DNA from: Acholeplasmatales bacterium
GTDB taxonomy: Bacteria; Bacillota_I; Bacilli_A; Acholeplasmatales; Acholeplasmataceae
Length of the DNA stretch: 64,000 bases
Direction: 5' to 3'
NCBI GenBank assembly: GCA_031284585.1
Contig: JAITXT010000021.1
Span: forward strand, 1-64,000
The notes under the pieces were generated by a model. The model was not told the origin of the DNA. It did no database searches and was given only the letters and a program-made list of their open reading frames with translations. The position numbers were made by a program, and so were the translations under genes. Positions 1 through 6,694 of the stretch are shown piece after piece (the stretch's first letter is position 1; every line of letters starts with the position of its first letter).

Positions 1-303
1 CTTCTTCAATGTTTCGGATTATCAAAACTAAAATCTATAATTCCTGCTTTTTTTACTGTAATACTATCCACTTTTATATCCTTTATTCTCTCATATGCAT
101 TATCCCCCTTTGTTTTCAAAGTATTTAATGATTCAGCTAATGAAAGTATGGAACAAACCGAATTCTTGGATAGAATTAGTCATAGTTTAGGTTCTATTTT
201 ACTAAATATATTATTTTTTGTGATTATTATTCTTTTATCTTTTTTATTCAACATGAAAAAAATAAGAAAATTAAATGCAAAAGATATTTTCAAACTTGAC
301 TAG
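1..303 (+). CDS. FtsX-like ABC transporter permease, C-terminal fragment
   Basis: The reading frame is open from the window edge to TAG at 301-303, giving about 100 residues. It has two hydrophobic stretches (about residues 13-37 and 70-90) around a short acidic extracytoplasmic loop. The basic tail ends in KKIRKLNAKDIFKL. This helix-loop-helix plus a basic 'K-D-I-L/F' tail is how FtsX/MacB-type permeases end. The N-terminus lies outside the window, so family and substrate are inferred only from the last two membrane helices. Its partner ATPase is not visible here. Confidence 0.5.
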   Translation, partial: LLQCFGLSKLKSIIPAFFTVILSTFISFILSYALSPFVFKVFNDSANESMEQTEFLDRISHSLGSILLNILFFVIIILLSFLFNMKKIRKLNAKDIFKLD

Positions 304-479
304 TTCATAAAAAAGATTAAACTAGGAATTCCCCGAAATGTTATTATGTTTAGTGTTATATTTATTATATGTATTTTTTCCATTAGAGATTATAAGTTGT
401 TTTACTTGTTATTGGACTAATATCAAAAATAATACTTAAAATAGCAAAAAAAACTTAAAAACTGTATAATATAAAAGGT
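304..479. other. Spacer before tRNA-Cys
   Basis: About 175 bases of AT-rich sequence with no credible reading frame. The only recognisable element is a TATAAT at 465-470, some 10 bases before the tRNA, which is a suitable -10 box for it. No good -35 hexamer is visible. Confidence 0.4.
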
Positions 480-553
480 GGCCTTGTAGCCAAGTGGTAA
501 GGCACGGCACTGCAACTGCCTGATCATCGGTTCAAATCCGTTCGAGGCCTCCA
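480..553 (+). tRNA. tRNA-Cys (anticodon GCA)
   Basis: The cloverleaf folds by eye. The acceptor arm is GGCCTTG (480-486) with CGAGGCC (543-549), followed by discriminator T and an encoded CCA (551-553). The D stem is GCC/GGC. The anticodon loop is CTGCAAC with GCA at 512-514. The T loop is TTCAAAT. Two stem pairs are imperfect: C505/T521 at the top of the anticodon stem and T527/T541 in the T stem. A TATAAT sits about 10 bases upstream, so it is probably transcribed alone. The cysteinyl-tRNA synthetase lies 4.4 kb downstream. Confidence 0.93.
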
Positions 554-628
554 CCCACTTTAACTTTACTTGATTTACTATCAAGATTTATAATTAGGGT
601 TTATCTCTATTTCAAAAAACAAAAAATT

Positions 629-1078
629 TTATAACTTAACTTTAAATACTACTTTTCTAACATTACTAAATTCTAAACTTTTCATTTTAGGTGCATGTAA
701 ATCTTCAGGGAAAAAAATTGCTGCATCGCCAGGAAGTAATTTAATCTTTGTGTATTCACTTAACTTGTATTTAATTACGTCTTTGGCGTCATCATAGGGA
801 TTAGTTATTTCACCACTAAAACTATCAATATCTTGGAACCCAATGTTTTCTACTCCAGAAACAACTATTTGAATATCACAATATTTTTTATGAGATTCAA
901 AATAAGTATCTTTTTCTTCTTTTGTTTCGTATTCTTCAACATTGAAATAAACCTCATCATTTAAAATAGTTTTTCCAAGTTTAGCAAATTCAAAAAGATT
1001 ATCTCTTATATAATCTAAAGCTAATTTAAAATTTGGTGTGTCAATTCTTTTTCTACAAAAAACAATATTTAAGTTCAT
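629..1078 (-). CDS. YhcH/YjgK/YiaL (DUF386) family protein
   Basis: A 149-residue protein of the small cupin-like YhcH/YiaL family. Members include NanQ-type sugar anomerases and proteins once called beta-galactosidase beta subunits. Visible family motifs are ESHKKYCDIQ (around residue 61), the central 'G-x-E-x-I' strand, and the C-terminal FFPEDLHAPKM, whose His and acidic residues form the usual metal/ligand site. The length is normal. It is the last gene of the minus-strand cca-yhaM set and starts two bases after the yhaM stop, with an AAAGGAAG Shine-Dalgarno inside the end of yhaM. The true sugar substrate cannot be read from sequence. Confidence 0.8.
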   Translation of the reverse strand: MNLNIVFCRKRIDTPNFKLALDYIRDNLFEFAKLGKTILNDEVYFNVEEYETKEEKDTYFESHKKYCDIQIVVSGVENIGFQDIDSFSGEITNPYDDAKDVIKYKLSEYTKIKLLPGDAAIFFPEDLHAPKMKSLEFSNVRKVVFKVKL

Positions 1079-1080
1079 AT

Positions 1081-2013
1081 TTACTTTTCTTCCTTTGTTA
1101 TTTTTGATTTATAAAATCTAGTTTTATCGATTGCTGGGATTGAATCAGTGAATTCACCTTCGTTAGTTTTAGCGATTTCAATATTTAATTCACTGAATTT
1201 AGTATCTATTGTATCTAGATACCAAATGAGTAATGCTTCTGGAATCTGAGGTTTTTTTAAAGAACCAAAACTAGTAATTCCATGGTGAGATACTACAATA
1301 TGTTCAAGAAGTAAGACTTCTTCTTTTTCTAATAAACCTAGTCTAAAGGCAGTTAGATGAATTAGATTAGTTCCCATTGTTAAATGTCCTATTAAATGAC
1401 CTACAACACTAAAATCTCCTCCTGGTCTAGAATACTCTTTAGTCTTGCAGATGTCATGAAGAATGATTCCTGCATATACTAAATCTTTGTTTAAGATAGG
1501 ATATATTTTAATATATGCATCACTTGCTTTAAGCATGGAAAGAGTATGATAAGAAAGACCTCCGATATACGCATGGTGAAAGGTTTTTCCAGCAGGAAAT
1601 AAGTAGAAATTTGCAATTTCTGTTTTGTAAATTGATCTACATATTTTCTTTAAAACAGGATTAGTAATTTTATTTAAATATTTTTCTATTTCTTCTTTAA
1701 TAGCAGTAATTTTCATTGGCGCAGAATTAAAAAAGACATTTAAATATCTTATATATTCATCTACTGAGACATTGTTTTCGAGTGGCAAGACTAAATTACA
1801 AAAAAGAGCTAATTCATTCTCTTTTTTTTGAATTGCTGTAGTTTTAAAAAGATAAACATTTCCAATCACAATTTTTTCATTAATAGCATTCAGTTTAATG
1901 TTTAGTTGAGTTCCGTCCTCTGTTTCAACTGTGCAATTTTTAAAAGAATCCCCGGTATTGAAATATACTACTTTCGCAACCAATTCATATTTTTTGTTTA
2001 ATTCTAATTCCAT
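1081..2013 (-). CDS. yhaM: 3'-5' exoribonuclease YhaM
   Basis: A 310-residue protein matching YhaM (about 314 residues in Bacillus). YhaM is a metal-dependent 3'-5' exoribonuclease acting in RNA turnover. An N-terminal OB-fold-like region (residues 1-80) precedes an HD domain with His156 in GLSYHTLSM, the signature LHDICK (H186, D187), and later histidines in SVVGHLIGHL and VVSHHG. The ATG follows AAAGGAAAAATT. It overlaps the end of cca by 10 bases, so the two are probably translationally coupled. Pairing with cca and the yhcH-like gene makes a small RNA-processing operon. Confidence 0.92.
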   Translation of the reverse strand: MELELNKKYELVAKVVYFNTGDSFKNCTVETEDGTQLNIKLNAINEKIVIGNVYLFKTTAIQKKENELALFCNLVLPLENNVSVDEYIRYLNVFFNSAPMKITAIKEEIEKYLNKITNPVLKKICRSIYKTEIANFYLFPAGKTFHHAYIGGLSYHTLSMLKASDAYIKIYPILNKDLVYAGIILHDICKTKEYSRPGGDFSVVGHLIGHLTMGTNLIHLTAFRLGLLEKEEVLLLEHIVVSHHGITSFGSLKKPQIPEALLIWYLDTIDTKFSELNIEIAKTNEGEFTDSIPAIDKTRFYKSKITKEEK

Positions 2014-3158
2014 AATTTTTCCTTTACATAAGATATCAAAACTTCTTTTGAATTTTCAAGTTTATTTTCAATCACTGATTCAACTAGTTCTTTGTTTAAT
2101 TTTCCGAGCCAGGCACCAGGCTTTTTATCTGCTATCTCTAAGATTTCGTTGTTTGTAATTTTTAAATCCATTTCTGACTTGATTGCTAAATTAGCGTATT
2201 TATATTCAATTTCTTTTTTCATGAATTTTTCTTTTTTCAAGAGAGAAAGAATTCTATTTGCCAAAAGACAATTTTCTAAACCATTTTGAAATAAAGTTAA
2301 GTTACTATAATTATCACTTTTATTCGCAATCTCAATGACAGTTTGATATTTGTGTCTATGTAGATTATCAAATTTCCATTCTTTAGGAACACTACCATTT
2401 AAATAAAAAGAAAGGATAAAGAAGGAATCTATATATGGAACAATATTAGCAGAAGAAAAAAATTCGATTCCTTTTTCTAAACCAGGCAAATATTTTGAAA
2501 CTTTAGATTCATGAAGAGATTTAAATGCTAAAAGTTGGTGCTCTCCTTTTAGTAGTTTAATCATTTCTGTTAAGATTCTTTCATTTGGAAGAAATGCTAT
2601 TGATTCTCCTTTTAATTCTGCGGCATGAAAAGTTTCAAAATCAATTTTAAAACCTAATTTTGATTGAAAATAAAACATTCTAAGTATTCTTAATGCATCT
2701 TCTTCGAATCTATCTACAGGATTTCCAATTGCTCTTATTAATTCAGCGCGGATATCTTCTTTACCGCCTACATAATCTATTATCTCTTCTTTACTTGTCA
2801 TTAGTAATCCATTAATTGTAAAATCTCTTCTTAAAACATCATCTTTTACATCTTTTATGAAATGAATACTATCTGGATGTCTTTTATCTAAATATTCTGC
2901 CTCACCTCTGTAAGTAGTAACTTCAAAATAATCGTCTTTGAAACGAATAGTTACTGATCCAAATTTAATACCCGTTGGATAAGTTCTAAAGATAGTAGCT
3001 ATTTGGTGAGGTTTAGCGTTTGTTGTAATATCTATATCATGAACTTCGATACCTAAAAGATAATCTCTAACCACGCCACCAACCATGAACGCTTCGAAGC
3101 CTTTTTCTTCTAATATATTAATTACTATTTTTGCATTACCGATACTGCCAATTTCCAT
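2004..3158 (-). CDS. cca: CCA-adding tRNA nucleotidyltransferase
   Basis: A 384-residue class II nucleotidyltransferase that builds or repairs the CCA end of tRNAs from CTP and ATP. The N-terminal head shows GGVVRDYLLG (27-36), the catalytic metal-binding DID (D41, D43), and the downstream RRDFTINGLLM motif. Next come the ERILRM-like neck (EEDALRILRMFYF) and a helical body/tail. The ATG follows GAGGT at a good distance. The one tRNA seen here (Cys) already encodes CCA, so the enzyme may mainly repair ends. It could in principle be a poly(A) polymerase relative, but the motif set favours a CCA enzyme. Confidence 0.92.
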   Translation of the reverse strand: MEIGSIGNAKIVINILEEKGFEAFMVGGVVRDYLLGIEVHDIDITTNAKPHQIATIFRTYPTGIKFGSVTIRFKDDYFEVTTYRGEAEYLDKRHPDSIHFIKDVKDDVLRRDFTINGLLMTSKEEIIDYVGGKEDIRAELIRAIGNPVDRFEEDALRILRMFYFQSKLGFKIDFETFHAAELKGESIAFLPNERILTEMIKLLKGEHQLLAFKSLHESKVSKYLPGLEKGIEFFSSANIVPYIDSFFILSFYLNGSVPKEWKFDNLHRHKYQTVIEIANKSDNYSNLTLFQNGLENCLLANRILSLLKKEKFMKKEIEYKYANLAIKSEMDLKITNNEILEIADKKPGAWLGKLNKELVESVIENKLENSKEVLISYVKEKLWN

Positions 3159-3217
3159 TAAATAACCTCACATATTATTAATTATACATTGTTAGACTAA
3201 ATTCTTTGAAAAAAAGA

Positions 3218-3223
3218 TATAAT
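3218..3223 (+). promoter_or_regulatory. -10 box TATAAT giving a leaderless yigZ mRNA
   Basis: TATAAT lies only 9 bases before the ATG at 3233, so transcription would start at or beside the start codon. There is no Shine-Dalgarno between them. A weak -35 candidate (TTAGAC, 3192-3197) is 20 bases upstream. This argues against the in-frame TTG at 3206, which lies upstream of the -10 box. Confidence 0.5.
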
Positions 3224-3232
3224 AATAACATT

Positions 3233-3820
3233 ATGAAATATATTGAGGGATTAGTTAGTTCAGAAATAAAAGAAAAAAAATCGAAATTTATTGGTTTTTT
3301 ATATCCAATTAATTCATTAGATGATATTAAATTGCTGATAATAGATTTCAAAAAGAAGTATAGTGATGCAAAACATATTGTTTATGCTTATTCAATTAAT
3401 CAAAATTTTGGATCTAATGATGATAAAGAACCAGCAGGTACTGCTGGGAAAGAAATAAAAAATGCTCTTATTAATTGGGGAGTAGATGATTGTATATTAT
3501 TAGTTGTTAGATATTTCGGTGGTACTCTTCTTGGGAAAGGACTTTTATCTAGAACATATTATAAGGTAGCAGATCTAACTTTAGAAAAAGCATTATTTTA
3601 TGTGAAAGAAAAAAAGAATAAAGTTAAGATGAGATTTACACATGAATATACTTTTGATATCAATTATATTTTACATGATGAAAAAATATTAGAAACTACA
3701 TTTGAAGATAAAGTTACCTACGAATGCATAGTATCTGATACTACACTCAATAATTTAAAAATTAAATCTTACATAGAGATACTTAGTAGTGAAGAGATTT
3801 TAGATAATATTTCGCTTTAA
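3233..3820 (+). CDS. yigZ: YigZ/IMPACT family protein
   Basis: 196 residues starting MKYIEGL. The N-terminal IMPACT (UPF0029) domain is clear: KSKFIGFLYP, then SDAKHIVYAY, DDKEPAGTAGKEI and VVRYFGGTLLGKGLL, all hallmark segments. The C-terminal roughly 70 residues fit the ferredoxin-like DUF1949 domain. The family is linked to translation/stress regulation in eukaryotes; the bacterial role is unclear. I chose the ATG at 3233 because the longer TTG version would start upstream of the probable -10 box. The message is then effectively leaderless. Confidence 0.9.
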   Translation: MKYIEGLVSSEIKEKKSKFIGFLYPINSLDDIKLLIIDFKKKYSDAKHIVYAYSINQNFGSNDDKEPAGTAGKEIKNALINWGVDDCILLVVRYFGGTLLGKGLLSRTYYKVADLTLEKALFYVKEKKNKVKMRFTHEYTFDINYILHDEKILETTFEDKVTYECIVSDTTLNNLKIKSYIEILSSEEILDNISL

Positions 3821-3828
3821 ATAGATAT

Positions 3829-4038
3829 TTACTTGAAAAAAGATTCAAAAGTTCCAGAGATCTTCAAAATCATATCTGCTAGTAAATGAGCTACTGCGAG
3901 CGATAATAATACATAAGCTGCTTTGATTTCAAAAACTTTGTTTTTATTAAATTCGTTTTCAATATGAATACTAGAAAATACCTTAAAAGAAATTACAAAG
4001 AAAAATATTAATGCCAAAAAGTAAATAAGATTGTTCAT
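3829..4038 (-). CDS. DUF1146 (YwzB-like) small membrane protein
   Basis: A 69-residue protein with two membrane helices (about residues 4-20 and 40-60) and a short basic/acidic loop between. The pattern 'E-I-K-A-A-Y-V-L-L-S-L-A' in the second half resembles the Firmicutes DUF1146/YwzB family, which in Bacillus sits near the ATP synthase genes; here it does not. A clear GAGGTG precedes the ATG. It converges on yigZ with only 8 bases between stop codons. Function unknown. Confidence 0.72.
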   Translation of the reverse strand: MNNLIYFLALIFFFVISFKVFSSIHIENEFNKNKVFEIKAAYVLLSLAVAHLLADMILKISGTFESFFK

Positions 4039-4171
4039 TTTTCACCTCACATATAAATATATAATAATAGTTTAAAAAAATACTAAAAAATGAAATTTAA
4101 GGAAGAATTGATAAAATTCAAAATTTTTATTTATTTATGTTCTCCGTAATTTAAAGAAAAGTATTTAATTT

Positions 4172-4200
4172 TTGAAAATAAATACTAAAAAAGATATAAT
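4172..4200 (+). promoter_or_regulatory. Sigma-A-type promoter for 4238 gene and cysS
   Basis: TTGAAA (4172-4177), 17-base spacer, TATAAT (4195-4200). This is the best-formed vegetative promoter in the first 10 kb. It lies 38 bases before the ATG at 4238. Confidence 0.65.
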
Positions 4201-4237
4201 ACTTTATAGATAGTTAATATTAAAAGAGGAGATATGT

Positions 4238-4930
4238 ATGGCAAATAACCAAAAAAAAGATAAAGCATTAATAGCGGTTTGGAGTATAATGGCGTTTGTT
4301 ATAGTTTTAACAGTTGTTATTCTTAGTTTATTAATTGGAAGTAATAATGCAAATGAAGAAAGTTATTTTGGAAGAGTAATTCTCTTTGGAAGAAGTCACG
4401 TAGAGGTAGTCATAATTTTAATTCTTCTTTCAGTTATTTATTTAATTACTTTATATTTTTTAGCTAAAGCATTAAAAAGAGGACCTAAAGTTATTATTAA
4501 TACTAACCCTAGTCCGATTGAGGAAATAAAAGCAGAACCTAAACAAGTTATTGAAACTGTGAAAATTGCTGAAAAGACTACATATGATCAAAATCTTGAA
4601 AATGAACTTAAAGAATTATCACTTCTTCTTGAAAAAGAAAAACTTAATTCAGAGAAGTTAAAAAAAGAAAACAAAAAAATACGAGATGATTATGATTTAC
4701 TTGCTAGTGAACTTGAATCTTTAAAAAAAGATGCTCTTCTTCCTAAAAAAGAGGCTAAAGTTACATTAACTGTAGAAAAACCTAAAGATAAAAAAGTAGA
4801 AACACTAGATACTCCAAATAAAACATTAAAAGTTAGTGAGCCTAGCGAACCTACTAAAAATCCAAGTAAAAAGGTAACTCAATCGGTTACTAAGATTGAA
4901 GAAATACTTGATATTTTAACCAAGAAATAA
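4238..4930 (+). CDS. Hypothetical two-helix membrane protein with coiled coil
   Basis: 230 residues, family not recognised. Two membrane segments (about 12-35 and 54-77) flank a short outside loop. Then comes a cytoplasmic heptad-rich coiled coil (about 115-165, many L/E/K) and a Lys/Pro/Thr-rich low-complexity tail ending in a short helix (KIEEILDIL). AGAGGAGA at 4225-4232 fixes the ATG at 4238. It is co-oriented with cysS, 27 bases upstream of it, and shares its promoter. The architecture would suit an envelope or division-site scaffold, but nothing in the sequence proves that. Confidence 0.75.
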   Translation: MANNQKKDKALIAVWSIMAFVIVLTVVILSLLIGSNNANEESYFGRVILFGRSHVEVVIILILLSVIYLITLYFLAKALKRGPKVIINTNPSPIEEIKAEPKQVIETVKIAEKTTYDQNLENELKELSLLLEKEKLNSEKLKKENKKIRDDYDLLASELESLKKDALLPKKEAKVTLTVEKPKDKKVETLDTPNKTLKVSEPSEPTKNPSKKVTQSVTKIEEILDILTKK

Positions 4931-4957
4931 ATTTAAAAGATCGGTTATCTTATAAAA

Positions 4958-6271
4958 ATGGGCTTAAAAATATATAATTCAGTATCTAAAAAAATAGAGG
5001 ATTTTGTTCCTATCAATGGGAAAGTTGTTAATATTTATGTTTGTGGACCGACAGTTTATGATGATCCACATATTGGGAATATGAGACCTCCTGTTTTTTT
5101 TGATACTTTGCGTAGATATTTAATCTATAAAGGCTATGATGTTTTTTATGTAACTAATATTACGGATGTTGACGATAAAATAATTTTAAGAAGCAAGAAA
5201 GAAAATATTGATATTAAAGAACTTACTGATTATTATACTCTTCATTATTTTGATTTATTAGATAAATTAAATTGTTTAAAACCTAGTTTAACTCCTCGAG
5301 CTACTATGTATATTCCAGATATGATTGATTTTATCGAAAGATTAATCAAAGAAGAATATGCTTATATTAAAGAATCAGGAGTATATTTTAGAGTAAGTAA
5401 AATTAAAGATTATGGATATTTATCTAATCAAAAGATGGATGACCTTGAAGAGGGAGTTAGAATTGAATTAAAAGAAAAAGAAGATGCAAGAGATTTTGCT
5501 TTATGGAAATTCGATGAGAAAGCTCCTAATTATCAGGCACCCTTTGGTGATGGTAGACCAGGATGGCATACTGAATGTGCTGTTATGAACGAAAAGATAT
5601 TTAATCAAGAAATAGATATTCATGGTGGAGGATTTGATTTAAAATTTCCTCATCATGAAAATGAAATCGCGCAAACTTATGCACTTCACGCTCATCATTT
5701 AGCTAAATATTTTATGCACGTAGGAAGAATAAATTTCCAAGGTGATAAAATGAGTAAATCATTAGGAAATGTTATTAAAGCAAAAGACGCTATTTTAAAA
5801 TATGGTGAAAACGTTATTCGTTACTTTATTTTATATTCATTTTATCGTTCTATTCATAATTTTGATGAAAATACAATTTTGTTTATTGATGAAGAATATA
5901 AAAAATTAGAAAGAACACTTACAAGAAAGAGTTTTCTTCTTCATGTTAATAATATTAAAGAAGTAGAGGTTGATAAAAATATTATTTCTAAGTTTGAAGA
6001 AATAATGGATGATGATTTAAATACTCCTAATGTATTTTCTTTATTAAATGAGGCACTTAAAAATATAAATAAATCAAATGATTTATTAGAAGTTAGTAAA
6101 TTATATAATTCAATTTTCTTTATTTTAGATATCTTAGGTATTAAAGTTAATATTAATATTGAACAAAGTGATATTATTAATTATCATAAGTGGAGTGAAT
6201 TTAGAATTAATAAGGATTATGCTAACGCAGATATTTATAGAAAGTTATTATTAGATAAAGGTCTATTATGA
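4958..6271 (+). CDS. cysS: Cysteinyl-tRNA synthetase
   Basis: A 437-residue class I synthetase charging tRNA-Cys. It has the HIGH-type PHIGNMRP (37-44), the zinc-binding C29 in YVCGPTVYDD and the Cys in WHTECAVM, the FPHHENEIAQ segment with its metal/cysteine-site histidines, and GDKMSKSLGN for KMSKS. The C-terminus is somewhat shorter than the usual 460-470 residues, trimming the anticodon-binding end. No Shine-Dalgarno is visible; TTATAAAA directly precedes the ATG. It overlaps mrnC by four bases (ATGA), the usual Firmicutes arrangement. Confidence 0.97.
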   Translation: MGLKIYNSVSKKIEDFVPINGKVVNIYVCGPTVYDDPHIGNMRPPVFFDTLRRYLIYKGYDVFYVTNITDVDDKIILRSKKENIDIKELTDYYTLHYFDLLDKLNCLKPSLTPRATMYIPDMIDFIERLIKEEYAYIKESGVYFRVSKIKDYGYLSNQKMDDLEEGVRIELKEKEDARDFALWKFDEKAPNYQAPFGDGRPGWHTECAVMNEKIFNQEIDIHGGGFDLKFPHHENEIAQTYALHAHHLAKYFMHVGRINFQGDKMSKSLGNVIKAKDAILKYGENVIRYFILYSFYRSIHNFDENTILFIDEEYKKLERTLTRKSFLLHVNNIKEVEVDKNIISKFEEIMDDDLNTPNVFSLLNEALKNINKSNDLLEVSKLYNSIFFILDILGIKVNINIEQSDIINYHKWSEFRINKDYANADIYRKLLLDKGLL

Positions 6272-6630
6272 ACGCATTGAAGTTGGCTTACTTAGGGGAT
6301 GCTTATTACGAATATAAAATAAGACTATATTTAGTAAATCAAAACATTGAACGGGTGGAAAAATTACACAAGACTTGCGTAACGTATACTTCTAGTGTCG
6401 CGCAAAGTAAAATAATTGAGTATTTCCTGGAAAATAAGATTTTAACTGAAACGGAAGATGAAATTTATTTAAACGGTAGAAATCAAAAATCTAAAGTTCG
6501 TAAAAATTTAAACTATAAAGACCATATAAGAGCAACAGGGTTTGAAACACTTATTGGTTCACTTCTTCTAAATGATGCAAACAGATGTGATTATTTGATT
6601 GATTTAGCAATAAACTTTGTAAATTCATGA
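6268..6630 (+). CDS. mrnC: Mini-ribonuclease 3
   Basis: 120 residues matching Mini-III, an RNase III-like nuclease without a dsRNA-binding domain that trims 23S rRNA ends. Hallmarks are YLGDAYYEYKIR near the N-terminus, with the catalytic Asp, and the C-terminal segment RATGFETLIGSLLL with the catalytic Glu-type site. The middle 'GRNQKSKVRKN' basic loop is typical. The start is set by the ATGA overlap with cysS, implying translational coupling. Gene order cysS-mrnC is conserved in Bacilli. Confidence 0.93.
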   Translation: MNALKLAYLGDAYYEYKIRLYLVNQNIERVEKLHKTCVTYTSSVAQSKIIEYFLENKILTETEDEIYLNGRNQKSKVRKNLNYKDHIRATGFETLIGSLLLNDANRCDYLIDLAINFVNS

Positions 6631-6694
6631 ATTTAGGTTTTTATTTTTAATTCTAGATTATAATATATATGTAGGTTTTTAAGGAGAGATATTT

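Noticed and set aside
569-585. CTTGAT/ATCAAG hairpin after tRNA-Cys as terminator
   Set aside because: Only six pairs and no T tract directly after it; not strong enough to call.
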